64,000 nt of DNA from Eubacterium limosum (GCF_000807675.2 NZ_CP019962.1:1736001-1800000); one strand, 5' to 3'; positions 51,997 to 61,642 are shown, numbered from the stretch's first letter. Notes: generated by a model not told the origin, from the letters alone. A program made the numbers and translations.

Positions 51997-53098
51997 GTGA
52001 TTGATCTCTATGAATGCAGACAGAGTGTCAATGAAAAGGAAAAAGAACTGACGGATTTGAGGGATTCACTTTGACTTACCAGCCGTCAGTGAAAGAATAG
52101 AAGTACTGAACGCCCAGACCGAATCACCAGAGTTCTGGAGTGATCAGCAAAAAGCCCAAAAGGTTTTAAAGGAGCTGAAAATCCTCCGCCAGAAAAAAGG
52201 CGAGTACGATAAGCTCAAGGATAATCTTGACGATATCCTCGTCATGTTTGAACTGATCGATGAGGGAGAAGAAATGGACGAGCTCCCGGATACCATTGAG
52301 GCTTTTGGAAAAGAGCTTGAGAAATTCAAGCTGGAAACGCTCCTGTCCGGTGAGTATGACAGCAATAACGCCATTATCTCACTGCACCCGGGCGCCGGCG
52401 GTACCGAATCCCAGGATTGGGCGGAAATGCTGCTCAGAATGTATACCCGTTGGGCAGAGCGTAAAGGCTTTAAGGTTAAATCGCTTGATTTACAGCCCGG
52501 TGATGTTGCCGGTATCAAAAGTGCCACACTGCTTATCGAAGGCATTAACGCCTATGGCTATCTGAAAACAGAGAGAGGAGTCCACCGTCTGGTCCGTATC
52601 TCACCCTTTGACTCTTCAGGGCGCCGGCATACTTCCTTTGCGTCTCTGGATGTTACACCAGAGGTTGATGACAGTGTGGAAATTGAAATCAACCCGGATG
52701 ATATCCGCGTGGATACCTACCGCGCAAGCGGTGCAGGCGGCCAGCATGTCAATAAAACCTCATCGGCTATCCGGATTACTCATATTCCGACTGGTGTTGT
52801 TGTGCAGTGCCAGAACGAGCGCTCCCAACATCAGAATAAAGAGGTAGCGATGAACATGCTCAAGGGTAAGCTGGTTGAGATCATGGAGCAGGAACAGAAA
52901 GAAAAGCTGGATGACGTCGTAGGCGATTATAGCCAGATTGCCTGGGGATCGCAGATTCGTTCTTATGTGTTTCACCCATATAATATGGTTAAGGATCACC
53001 GTACCAATGTGGAAGTCGGCAATATCCAGTCGGTTATGGATGGCGACTTAGACCAGTTTATGAACGCCTATCTTCAGCAGACAGCTGCACAGCAGTAA
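51997..53098 (+). CDS. prfB: Peptide chain release factor 2, programmed +1 frameshift
   Basis: Two frames joined by the classical autoregulatory frameshift. Frame one runs from GTG 51997 for 25 codons to CTT-TGA at 52069-52074; skipping the T at 52072 reads CTT-GAC and continues to 53098, giving 366 residues. An AGGG lies just upstream of the slip site, as in other prfB genes. The protein has the SPF tripeptide in RISPFDSSG and the catalytic GGQ in [13 protein letters not shown]. When RF2 is scarce the UGA is bypassed and more RF2 is made. Confidence 0.95.
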
Positions 53099-53151
53099 AA
53101 CGAGATATGGACAAAATGGAATTAAAAAAGAAATAGAACACTATATATTGC

Positions 53152-53176
53152 GGTATACGTCGTTTTGGCGTATACC
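53152..53176. repeat. Dispersed 25-bp hairpin repeat, copy 3
   Basis: GGTATACG-TCGTTTTGG-CGTATACC, same arms and loop length as copies at 17946 and 31986. It lies downstream of prfB, here without a following GC-rich terminator. Confidence 0.85.
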
Positions 53177-53298
53177 TGCATTTATTTAAGTAGCTGCTTA
53201 TTGGAACACAGATACCAGAAAATGAATTATAAATCGAGATTGCATTTAAATTTGTTTTTTGCTATACTAATAATATATAGTGTACAATTGAATAATCG

Positions 53299-53441
53299 AA
53301 TTATCAAGAGTGGTAGAGGGAACTGGCCCAATGAAGCCCGGCAACCTGCGTAAGTGTGGTGCCAAATCCAGCATTTCTTTTCATGAAATGAAAGATAATC
53401 TAAAGCAGACTCATTTTCATTTGGTGAAAATGAGTTTTTTT
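53299..53441 (+). promoter_or_regulatory. SAM-I (S-box) riboswitch with terminator
   Basis: The conserved S-box core is present: ATCAAGAGTGG, GGAACTGGCCC, ATGAAGCCCGGCAACC and GGTGCCAAATCC. P1 closes as ATTATC (53300) with GATAAT (53394-53399). An expression terminator follows: ACTCATTTTCA (53409-53419) pairs with TGAAAATGAGT (53425-53435), then seven T. High AdoMet should stop transcription of the downstream homocysteine/methionine operon. A likely -10 (TATACT near 53263) lies upstream. Confidence 0.95.
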
Positions 53442-53462
53442 ATAGAAAGAGAAGGAGTAAAT

Positions 53463-54623
53463 ATGCCAAAGACCTATCAGGAAATTAATGAGAAAATCGC
53501 CAGAGGCGAGGCCGTCATTGTCACAGCCGAAGAAGTTATTGATATCGTTAAAGAACGGGGAACAAAAGAAGCGGCAGAGTATGTGGATGTCGTCACAACA
53601 GCTACCTTTGGGCCAATGTGCTCATCCGGCGCCTTTTTGAATTTTGGACATGCCGATCCGCCGATCCGCATGGCAGAAATTGAACTGAACAACGTTGAGG
53701 CTTACGGCGGACTGGCGGCTGTCGATACCTACATTGGAGCGACACAGCCATCCTCAGATAAAGGTGCAGAGTATGGCGGCGCACACGTTATCTGTGATTT
53801 GATTGACGGTAAGGAAGTACATCTCCACGCCACCTCGCCAGGGACAGACTGCTATCCGAGAAAGGAAATCGATACCTGGGTAGGGCTGAAGGACATGAAC
53901 GAAGCCTACCTTTACAATCCGAGAAACTGCTATCAGAACTATAATGCGGCCATCAATGCATCAAAAAAACGTATCTACACTTATATGGGAATTTTACACC
54001 CCAATATGGGAAACATCACCTATAGTACTGCCGGGGCCCTCAGTCCATTACTGAATGATCCTCTGTATAAAACCATCGGTATGGGTACGCGCATTTTCTT
54101 AGCCGGCGCTCAGGGCTATGTCTCATGGATGGGGACTCAGTTTAATTCAGACTGCGCCCGGGATGAAAAGGGCTATCCGCTGGGCGGAGCAGGGACATTG
54201 GCTGTGATGGGAGAAATGCGTGAGATGAGCACAAAGTATATTCAGCCAGCTGTCTTTGAACGCTATGGGGTATCCATGTTTGTGGGGATTGGGATACCAA
54301 TTCCTATTTTAGATGAAGAAATGATGCAGTTTGTCTCAGTAACCGACGCAGAGCTCCATACAAATATCATAGACTACAGCGATAAAGACCGGCCAGTCAT
54401 TAAAAAGGTCAGCTATGCAGAGCTGCGCAGCGGGTCTGTCGAAATCGACGGGAAAAAGATCCGGACCTCGCCGCTCTCCAGCCTTACAAAAGCAAGGACC
54501 ATTGCAGATGAACTGACTGGTTGGATCAAAAAAGGTGAGTTCTTCCTCCAGGAACCTGTAATGAAATTTCCGGTCAACAACACGCTTAACAGCCTGAAAA
54601 TAAAAGAAGGGGGTAACAAATAA
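53463..54623 (+). CDS. COG1900/DUF39 homocysteine biosynthesis protein
   Basis: 386-residue protein of the family needed, with a NIL-ferredoxin, for sulfide-dependent conversion of aspartate semialdehyde to homocysteine in methanogens. The family cysteines are visible as C53 (FGPMCSSGAF) and C130 (GTDCYPRKE). The start at 53463 follows AAGGAG and lies after the riboswitch; the frame upstream runs through the riboswitch and is not coding. TAATG overlap couples it to the ferredoxin gene. Archaeal-type chemistry in an acetogen is supported by the S-box control and adjacent metH. Confidence 0.9.
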   Translation: MPKTYQEINEKIARGEAVIVTAEEVIDIVKERGTKEAAEYVDVVTTATFGPMCSSGAFLNFGHADPPIRMAEIELNNVEAYGGLAAVDTYIGATQPSSDKGAEYGGAHVICDLIDGKEVHLHATSPGTDCYPRKEIDTWVGLKDMNEAYLYNPRNCYQNYNAAINASKKRIYTYMGILHPNMGNITYSTAGALSPLLNDPLYKTIGMGTRIFLAGAQGYVSWMGTQFNSDCARDEKGYPLGGAGTLAVMGEMREMSTKYIQPAVFERYGVSMFVGIGIPIPILDEEMMQFVSVTDAELHTNIIDYSDKDRPVIKKVSYAELRSGSVEIDGKKIRTSPLSSLTKARTIADELTGWIKKGEFFLQEPVMKFPVNNTLNSLKIKEGGNK

Positions 54624-55024
54624 TGGTAAAGAAAATTGTTTTGAACTTCCCAAAAGAAGCAACCGGCAAACCCATTGCAAGCCAGCTGATCCGTGATTAT
54701 GAGTTACAGCTGAACATTTTAAAGGCTTTTGTCGATGATGACGTGAACGGCACCTTGCTTTTTGAAGTTTCCGGCTCAGAGGATAACATCGAGAAAGGGA
54801 TCACCTTTATTAAAAAGAGCGGCGTTGACGTTAAAGATGTCGTCTCTGTCATTGAGGTGGATAAGGACCGCTGTGTAGACTGCGGCGCTTGCACTGCGGC
54901 CTGTGTTGTGGGAGCTTTGGAAATGGATGAGAACTGGGTTCTGACCTATCATCCGGAAAAATGTCTGGAATGCGCACTTTGTATTAAAGCCTGCCCGGTC
55001 CGCGCAATCCATACCCTTATTTAG
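54623..55024 (+). CDS. NIL domain / two-[4Fe-4S] ferredoxin protein
   Basis: 133 residues: an N-terminal NIL domain (about 1-75) and a C-terminal ferredoxin with CVDCGACTAAC and CLECALCIKACP. This is the electron or sulfur-relay partner of the COG1900 protein in homocysteine formation. It overlaps the preceding stop by one base and is followed four bases later by the UPF0280 gene. Confidence 0.93.
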   Translation: MVKKIVLNFPKEATGKPIASQLIRDYELQLNILKAFVDDDVNGTLLFEVSGSEDNIEKGITFIKKSGVDVKDVVSVIEVDKDRCVDCGACTAACVVGALEMDENWVLTYHPEKCLECALCIKACPVRAIHTLI

Positions 55025-55028
55025 GACA

Positions 55029-55742
55029 ATGTACGAAAAACGTGTTTATCGGGATAAAATGCAGGCTGATGGCCTGGTTTATTACCGCGTTGTGGAATAT
55101 GAAACAGATCTTCTGATCGCGTCTGAGACAGACCAGACTGATTTGATGCGGCGTCAGGTTCACGAAACCCGAAAAATACTGGAAAATTATGGAAGGGCAG
55201 TGCCTGAGTTCTTTACAGCGCTTGAGCCGATACCGGTTTTGCAGCGTGATCCGACAATGATCAAACGTATGAAAAAAGCATCGGAAGTCGTAGGTGTCGG
55301 CCCGATGGCAGCTGTGGCGGGAGCTGTCTCAGCCAGTGTTGGAGAGGTGCTTTTAAAACAGAGTAAAGAAGTCATCGTCGAAAACGGCGGTGACTTGTTT
55401 ATAAAGACGGATAAGCTTCGGCGGGTCGCCATCGATGCGGGCCGCTCTGCTTTTAAAGATCTGGCATTAAAAATAAAGCCGGCCTCCCATCCTCTGGGAA
55501 TCTGTACATCCTCAGGCACTGTTGGGCATTCGCTCAGCTTTGGAAAGGCAGATGCCGCCACTGTCATCAGCGAGGACGTCTATCTCTCTGACGCTGCGGC
55601 CACAGCTCTGGGAAACCGGGTCAGGACCCACGAAGATATCCGCAGTGCCATCGAGTGGATTAAAGGTATCGCTGGCATCAAAGGCGCTCTGATCATTGTT
55701 GACAATCGGATGGGCGCATGGGGAGAAATTGAATTGGACTAA
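55029..55742 (+). CDS. UPF0280 (COG2122, ApbE-like) protein
   Basis: 237 residues of the UPF0280 family, structurally related to ApbE flavin transferases, with GPMAAVAGAVSASVGE, VENGGDLFIKTD and CTSSGTVGHSLSFGKADAATV. Its gene occurs with the COG1900/NIL-ferredoxin pair in methanogens, where it is implicated in homocysteine formation. All three sit here behind one S-box. Confidence 0.88.
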   Translation: MYEKRVYRDKMQADGLVYYRVVEYETDLLIASETDQTDLMRRQVHETRKILENYGRAVPEFFTALEPIPVLQRDPTMIKRMKKASEVVGVGPMAAVAGAVSASVGEVLLKQSKEVIVENGGDLFIKTDKLRRVAIDAGRSAFKDLALKIKPASHPLGICTSSGTVGHSLSFGKADAATVISEDVYLSDAAATALGNRVRTHEDIRSAIEWIKGIAGIKGALIIVDNRMGAWGEIELD

Positions 55743-55752
55743 AGTGAGGACT

Positions 55753-58128
55753 ATGAAATTTACAGAAGCATTAAAAACAAAACGACTTTATCTTGACGGC
55801 GCAATGGGCAGCCTGCTTCAGGCAAAGCTTGAAAATATTGGTTCTGTGCCAGAGGCACTGACGTTAACACACCCAGAGATTATTCAGGATATTTACAGAG
55901 CCTATGTTAAAGCCGGATCAGATATTATCACGACCTGTACCTTTGGAGCAAACGGCTATAAACTAAACAATACGGAATATGATCAGAAAGCGATTATCAC
56001 AGCGGCCGTGAAGCTGGCAAAAGAGCTGGAGCCTGAATATGTCGCCCTGGATATTGGTCCTCTGGGCGCTTTGATCGGTGCCCTTGGGGACATCAGCTTT
56101 GACGAAGCTTACCAGTATTTTGCGCAGATGGTCGAAATCGGGGCTGCAGCAGGGGCGGATGTGCTGCTGATTGAAACCGTGACCGATATCTATGAAATGA
56201 AAGCAGCTGTTCTGGCGGCAAAAGAGCACAGCGATTTGCCGGTAATCGCCTCAATGACCTTTGAGGAAAATGGACGCACGCTCACAGGCTCCGATCCTCA
56301 GACCGTTGTAACCATACTTGAAGCCTTGGGAGTAGACGCTATCGGGATCAACTGCTCTACCGGTCCGGATAAAATGATGCCGGTCATTGAAACGCTGCTT
56401 AAGTATGCGTCAGTTCCCGTGGTAGTTCAGCCAAATGCGGGCCTTCCGCGGGTGGCAGATGGAAAAACCTTCTATGATATAACGTCGGACGAATTTGCCG
56501 CTTATATGGCCGAAATCGCGCAAAAAGGAGCATCTGTGCTGGGCGGATGCTGTGGGACAACCCCGGAATATATCCAAAAGACCATTGACGCCACAAAAAC
56601 TTCTCCGCTTCCGAATCTTGGGAATTTATCGCCTGAGAAACAGCAGACACTTGTGGCAACAGGGACCAGAACTGTTGCGCTGGGGCAGGATATCCGCATC
56701 ATTGGAGAGTGCATTAATCCAACGACAAACGCGGCGTTAAAAGAAGAGCTGCGCCGCGGAGAGCTTTCCCTTGTTAAAAAGCTGGCTGTCGAACAGAAAA
56801 AAGAAGGGGCTCACGTTCTTGACATCAATCTTGGTCTGCCGGATATTGATGAAAAGGAAATGATGCTGAGGGCTGTCGAGGCTGTCAGCAATCTGGTCGA
56901 TCTGCCGATACAGATTGACTCCTCTGACCCTGAAGTTATCGAGGCGGTGCTGCGGCAGTATAATGGAAAGCCAATTATTAACTCTGTCAATGGGGAACAG
57001 GGCTCTATGGAGCGGATATTGCCCATTGCCAGAAAATATGGTGCCTGCGTTCTCGGACTGACCATGGATGAGAGGGGCATTCCTGAAAAAGCTGAGGATC
57101 GTCTTGCCATTGGGAAGAGAATCATTCATAGAGCAGAGTCTATAGGGATTCCCAAAAAGAATGTGCTGCTTGACTGTCTGGTACTGACCGCATCGGCCCA
57201 GCAGGAAATGGTGAAGGAAACCATCAAGGCACTTGAACTGATTCATTCAGAATTGAAGGTTCCAACTGTGCTCGGTGTCAGCAATATTTCCTTTGGACTG
57301 CCAAACCGAGAGCTGATGAACCGCACCTTCCTTACCATGGCTTTTACATCGGGCTTAAATACCCCGATTATGAATCCTTCCGACCAGGGAATGATGGAGG
57401 CTGTCACCGCGTTCAGAGGACTTTGGGGTTATGATGAAAGCTGTATCCAATATGTCACAAAATATAACAGTAAATCGGCAACCCCGATAGCCAAGGATAA
57501 AGGCGAAGCACTGCCCAATCTTAAAGCAATGGTCGTTGATGGAATGAAGGAGGAGGCCGCCGCTGCAACGGAAGAACTCCTGAAGATACTGGACCCGATG
57601 GCAATTGTCAATGACTATCTGATCCCTGGGCTTGATATGGTGGGCGAGGAATTTGAGACAGGGGAAGCATTTTTACCAAACCTTATTTTTGCCGCCGAAG
57701 CTGTTCAGAAATCCTTTGAGATCATCAAAAATCACCTTAGCATTGAGGAACAGATTACAAAAGGGCGGATTGTATTGGCAACTGTCTCGGGAGACGTCCA
57801 TGATATTGGGAAAAACATCCTGAAGGTTATCCTGGAAAATTACGGCTATGAAATATTGGATCTTGGCAAGGACGTTGAGACAGAAAAAATTGTTTCGACT
57901 GTCAAAAAGGAGAATATCCAGCTGGTCGGCCTGAGCGCTCTGATGACAACAACTGTCAAAAATATGGCGGAGACTGTGAGCCAGATTCATGAACATTGTC
58001 CGGAAACGGCTGTAATGGTTGGCGGTGCAGTGCTCAACGCTGAGTATGCGGCCGATATCGGAGCAGATTATTACGGCAAAGATGCAAAAGCCGGTGTTAA
58101 CATTGCTCAGAGTATTTTTGAAAAATAG
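55753..58128 (+). CDS. metH: Cobalamin-dependent methionine synthase lacking the activation domain
   Basis: 791 residues: homocysteine-binding barrel (1-290; zinc ligands C201 in GINCSTG and C266/C267 in GGCCGTT), methyl-THF-binding domain (about 310-570; IGECINPT, DINLGLPDIDE), helical cap (590-665) and B12 domain with DVHDIG at 681-686. The C-terminal AdoMet reactivation domain of the 1,200-residue E. coli type is absent. Reactivation must come from elsewhere, perhaps a MetH-activation-like protein. GTGAGG precedes the ATG at 55753. Last gene of the S-box operon. Confidence 0.94.
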   Translation: MKFTEALKTKRLYLDGAMGSLLQAKLENIGSVPEALTLTHPEIIQDIYRAYVKAGSDIITTCTFGANGYKLNNTEYDQKAIITAAVKLAKELEPEYVALDIGPLGALIGALGDISFDEAYQYFAQMVEIGAAAGADVLLIETVTDIYEMKAAVLAAKEHSDLPVIASMTFEENGRTLTGSDPQTVVTILEALGVDAIGINCSTGPDKMMPVIETLLKYASVPVVVQPNAGLPRVADGKTFYDITSDEFAAYMAEIAQKGASVLGGCCGTTPEYIQKTIDATKTSPLPNLGNLSPEKQQTLVATGTRTVALGQDIRIIGECINPTTNAALKEELRRGELSLVKKLAVEQKKEGAHVLDINLGLPDIDEKEMMLRAVEAVSNLVDLPIQIDSSDPEVIEAVLRQYNGKPIINSVNGEQGSMERILPIARKYGACVLGLTMDERGIPEKAEDRLAIGKRIIHRAESIGIPKKNVLLDCLVLTASAQQEMVKETIKALELIHSELKVPTVLGVSNISFGLPNRELMNRTFLTMAFTSGLNTPIMNPSDQGMMEAVTAFRGLWGYDESCIQYVTKYNSKSATPIAKDKGEALPNLKAMVVDGMKEEAAAATEELLKILDPMAIVNDYLIPGLDMVGEEFETGEAFLPNLIFAAEAVQKSFEIIKNHLSIEEQITKGRIVLATVSGDVHDIGKNILKVILENYGYEILDLGKDVETEKIVSTVKKENIQLVGLSALMTTTVKNMAETVSQIHEHCPETAVMVGGAVLNAEYAADIGADYYGKDAKAGVNIAQSIFEK

Positions 58129-58286
58129 ATTTGTAAAGATTGTAACAATTCGGGATTAAAATGATACAAGCGATTTCATTATGTTTACTTAATTCATAAA
58201 ATTTTTAGCTTCATGGTTGTAGGCTTGATACATGTATCGGGTATAATGTCAGTAAGTTAAAAATCAGAGAAAGACAGGTGACCGTA

Positions 58287-58358
58287 ATGAAATATGACAA
58301 ATTATTAGGTATCGGAATGATTAGCTTCTTAGGCATATTTATTTCGTTACTGGTGTAA
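58287..58358 (+). CDS. Putative 23-residue membrane peptide
   Basis: Open frame MKYDKLLGIGMISFLGIFIS plus three residues, one hydrophobic helix after a short charged start. An AGG lies eight bases upstream, a TATAAT at about 58241, and an intrinsic terminator follows. Gene-like surroundings support a small transcript, but coding is uncertain. Confidence 0.4.
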   Translation: MKYDKLLGIGMISFLGIFISLLV

Positions 58359-58377
58359 AGGAATAATAATACAAATA

Positions 58378-58406
58378 AAACCCGCTGCGCAGACAGCGGG
58401 TTTTTT
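58378..58406 (+). terminator. Intrinsic terminator
   Basis: CCCGCTG-cgcaga-CAGCGGG followed by six T. It would also act for the convergent regulator at lower strength. Confidence 0.88.
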
Positions 58407-58457
58407 AATTAACCTTTTACTGATGACCTGGAAAGTGAGAGGTTCCCAAGCTTTGAA

Positions 58458-58829
58458 TTATTGTTGTTTAAAACGAATATAGTCTAAAACTTCTTTTTTT
58501 AAGTCGTCTGGGAAAGAAAAATAAGCTGCAAAAGCTTCTGTTTCTTCTTCAGAGAAAACATAAGAGCTTAAAAATTCTTCACCGCTCATTGGTTTTGGAT
58601 TGCTTGGCAATAATTTTTGCTGGGATGTTCTACATAACAAATAATCAACAGATACATCAAAAAAGTCAGCGATTTTAATTAATAATTGATTTTCGGGCAA
58701 GTTTTTATCTTTTTCATATTTAGAAATTGAACTTTTATTAAGATAAAAAATATTTGCGAATTTCTCCTGAGTTAGATTTTTAGACAGTCTTAAAGCTTTA
58801 AGACGTGAACCAAATGTATTATTCTCCAT
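58458..58829 (-). CDS. XRE-family transcriptional regulator
   Basis: 123 residues; N-terminal Cro/C1-type helix-turn-helix (LKALRLSKNLTQEKFANIF, then KSSISKYEKDKNLPEN, DFFDVSVDYLL) and a C-terminal region of about 50 residues ending DLKKEVLDYIRFKQQ. AAGGTGG precedes the ATG at 58829; the 21-residue longer frame has no such site. Target unknown. Confidence 0.88.
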   Translation of the reverse strand: MENNTFGSRLKALRLSKNLTQEKFANIFYLNKSSISKYEKDKNLPENQLLIKIADFFDVSVDYLLCRTSQQKLLPSNPKPMSGEEFLSSYVFSEEETEAFAAYFSFPDDLKKEVLDYIRFKQQ

Positions 58830-58969
58830 TTTTCCACCTTCTCTAATAAATATGTTAGTTTTTGACGCAGCGATCATAACCAGTTTATTCAAGTATATAT
58901 GTTTGTTGCATTTTTGTCAAGTCAAAAAGGAATAACGCCAAACCATTGGGATTTTCCATTTATTCTTTT

Positions 58970-59770
58970 TTATATTGAACCAAAGGGTGTCCTCTGATTG
59001 GCGATAACCTGAAGCAATTCATTGTATTTAGTGGCTTCCAGCGGGTTGTTGACTGGGTCGACAGTTACTGGAGCCAGGGTCTGCTTTTGCAAGGTTTCCT
59101 TTGTCAGCGATGCAAAATACTGTTTCATCAGCACATTCGAGGATTTAAGATTATTGTCTTTGTATTCATCATAAACTACCTGGGTGATGGTGTCATTATC
59201 AAAGGTTATCGAAAGCTTGCCTTTATATCCCAAGGCATCCTCAGCAGGACTTTCGGCCGTGTAGGTCCAGATAAAATTATTGACAACCTTGGGTGTGGTG
59301 TCGCCGGTTTTACAGTCATCAAAAACAGAAGCAGCCAGGCTTTTAAAATTTTCAGTGGTTTGAGTAGCGCCGGTAACCGTATCGACCGAAGGATTCTGTT
59401 TTTCAATAAAACTTGTATAAAGCTTTGAATAAATGGTGCCCAGGCTCAGATCTGATTCAGTCCAGCCTTCTTTGGGAGAGGGAACAGACAATCGGTTAGT
59501 CTCCTGGACATTGGTTTCCTCATAGGTGACCTTTGTGATAATGCCTTTGTGCACGGAGGCAGTTATTTTCTGGCCGTAGCCTCTGGGGTCATAATACTTG
59601 GACATGGCGGTGTAGGTACCGTCAACTAGTGCTTCGGATCTTTCCGAATCCAGGATCTCTCCGGTAATACTGTTATTGACAAGTTCCTTTTTACTGCATC
59701 CTGAAAGCAGAAGCAGACATGCAAAAATGAGAATCAAGATACAAACCATATTTTGTTTAATTCGTTGCAT
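58970..59770 (-). CDS. Lipoprotein with FMN-binding-type domain
   Basis: 266 residues. Signal peptide with lipobox LLLLSGC (Cys about residue 25). A repeat from about 48-155 resembles FMN-binding domains, with TVTGATQTTENF matching the SGATxT motif where FMN is attached by ApbE-type enzymes. A second similar half (about 165-260) lacks that motif. It may join extracytosolic electron transfer or sensing. No ApbE gene is adjacent. Confidence 0.8.
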   Translation of the reverse strand: MQRIKQNMVCILILIFACLLLLSGCSKKELVNNSITGEILDSERSEALVDGTYTAMSKYYDPRGYGQKITASVHKGIITKVTYEETNVQETNRLSVPSPKEGWTESDLSLGTIYSKLYTSFIEKQNPSVDTVTGATQTTENFKSLAASVFDDCKTGDTTPKVVNNFIWTYTAESPAEDALGYKGKLSITFDNDTITQVVYDEYKDNNLKSSNVLMKQYFASLTKETLQKQTLAPVTVDPVNNPLEATKYNELLQVIANQRTPFGSI

Positions 59771-59821
59771 GCAGGTCTCCTTTCATATTAATTCTTTATA
59801 CCATTATAGAGTAAATATAAA

Positions 59822-59862
59822 CAAAAGAAAAGAGAAAGAATGAAACTCCTTCTCTTTTGTTA
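59822..59862 (-). terminator. Terminator of the pyrophosphatase gene
   Basis: Minus-strand stem AAAAGAGAAGGA with TCTTTCTCTTTT-type arms around a short loop, followed by T-rich sequence. Confidence 0.65.
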
Positions 59863-59874
59863 AGATTTATTAAA

Positions 59875-61497
59875 TTATAACGCCGAAGCATTCATGAGAG
59901 GCGGCACAACCTGTTTTTTTCTGGAGTAAACACCAGGGAAGAATTTACTGATGTCATTCTCTCCGATACCAAAAGCAGCTTCGGCAAGTTTTCTGGATTT
60001 GCCGGCCACCAGTATCTCGCTGCCGCCCATAATAATATCAGTTACCATCAGGACAGCAAGGTCAAAACCTTCCTCAGCGCATGCTTTTTCCATTTCGGAT
60101 AATACTGGTCTGAGCTGTTTAAACATGCCTTTAAAGTCGCCAGTATTGATTTGAGAAACCATAACTTTATAATTACCCATGGTAAAGCGCTTGCGGTCCG
60201 CGGATAAGATTTCTTTCGGAGACATATCTGCCAGATTACTGCCGGCTACCAGCATGTTTTCGCCATAGGCTTTCAGATCAACCCCAGCAATATCGGCCAG
60301 TTCTTCTGCGATTTTCCGGTCAGTTTCAGTACAGGTAGGAGAGTGGAAAAGCAGTGTATCTGAAATAATAGCCGAGAGCATTAAACCAGCGATGGGGCGC
60401 GGTATTGGGATATTCCGCTCATGGTACATCTTGGCTACGATGGTGCAAGTGCAGCCTACAGGCTCAATCCGCAGATAAAGCGGTGTGGCCGTCTGGATTT
60501 CAGCGACGCGGTGGTGGTCGATAACCTCGATAATTTCAGCTTCCTCCACACCGCGGATAGACTGCCCGCGTTCGTTGTGGTCAACGAGGATAACCTGTTT
60601 GCGGTTATAGTCCAGCAAATTACTTTTGGTAATGGAGGCGAGAACCATACCGTCTTCAGAGACAACTGGAAACCTTGTATGATTAGAGGTCAGCATATTT
60701 TCTTTGACATCATCGATTGTTTCGTAGGTGACAAAGTACTCCAGATTTTCGCGCTTTACAAAGTTGGTAATGGGGATTACCTGGGTTAAAAGTCGGATAA
60801 CCTCAAAGGGAGAATGGTTAGAAAGGAATACGAGTCCCTTATAATTTTCGGGAATTGGCGGTATTGTGCCAATCGGTGTATTGGAGATAATAATGTTTTC
60901 TGCACCGACGTTAAAAGCCTTTTCAAGTGAGCCGTCATTAAGGGCTGTGACGACAAAATCTTCAGCGTTAAGCCTTTGACCGGCAACCAGCTCGGTATTG
61001 GTATAGACATTTCCAGTGACGTAGTCATATGGAATCTCCCCAATAATACGGGCATCCAGAATCTCAATGATATTTTTATAGGGCGTTTCGGTGTCTTTAA
61101 GAATAGACTCAACATAGGGGTCTGTGTAGGCCTGTATGATATCCGGAAGTGAGATAATACCGAGAAGCTTTTTATCGGCATCGACAACGGGCAGAGAACG
61201 ACCGGGATTTGAAATAATCTGATTCATGGTCTTTAATACCGAATCCTGTTCTGTCGCCATTGAAAAATTATTGAAATGAAGGTCGGAAACCTGAGGCTTA
61301 ACACTTTTGATCAGCTTAGGCGGCTCCACGTTAAAATAATCCAGTACATATTTTGTTTCTTTATTGATAGTACCGAGACGGCATGCCACGACGTTTTCGT
61401 TTCCGAGAGCCTGTTTCAGGTAGGCATAGGAAAGGGAGGCGCAAATGGAATCCGTATCGGGATTTTGATGTCCAAAAACATAAATAGCTTGAGCCAT
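59875..61497 (-). CDS. Mn-dependent inorganic pyrophosphatase with CBS and DRTGG domains
   Basis: 540-residue family II pyrophosphatase. The DHH catalytic motif is split as usual: GHQNPDTDS at the N-terminus and EVIDHHRVAE later. Between them lie two CBS domains flanking a DRTGG domain (about 70-300), which bind adenine nucleotides and tune activity. The DHHA2 domain closes the protein, with SRK signature AGKSRKLAE. The ATG at 61497 is chosen because homology begins there; an AAAGGAG is about 12 bases upstream. Confidence 0.94.
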   Translation of the reverse strand: MAQAIYVFGHQNPDTDSICASLSYAYLKQALGNENVVACRLGTINKETKYVLDYFNVEPPKLIKSVKPQVSDLHFNNFSMATEQDSVLKTMNQIISNPGRSLPVVDADKKLLGIISLPDIIQAYTDPYVESILKDTETPYKNIIEILDARIIGEIPYDYVTGNVYTNTELVAGQRLNAEDFVVTALNDGSLEKAFNVGAENIIISNTPIGTIPPIPENYKGLVFLSNHSPFEVIRLLTQVIPITNFVKRENLEYFVTYETIDDVKENMLTSNHTRFPVVSEDGMVLASITKSNLLDYNRKQVILVDHNERGQSIRGVEEAEIIEVIDHHRVAEIQTATPLYLRIEPVGCTCTIVAKMYHERNIPIPRPIAGLMLSAIISDTLLFHSPTCTETDRKIAEELADIAGVDLKAYGENMLVAGSNLADMSPKEILSADRKRFTMGNYKVMVSQINTGDFKGMFKQLRPVLSEMEKACAEEGFDLAVLMVTDIIMGGSEILVAGKSRKLAEAAFGIGENDISKFFPGVYSRKKQVVPPLMNASAL

Positions 61498-61642
61498 GTT
61501 TCGAATTCTCTCCTTTTTTTGTAATACTATCATAATAATAAGAAAAAATCCATCAATAATCACTGTAAAGGGTATCAGGTTATAAGACGCAGGAAATTAA
61601 GCTTATGCTACAGTGGTTGGAATAAAAGGAATATTTAAGCAC

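Noticed and set aside
53310-53462. N-terminal extension of the COG1900 protein
   Set aside because: It would translate the S-box riboswitch and its terminator; the ATG at 53463 has a proper AAGGAG.
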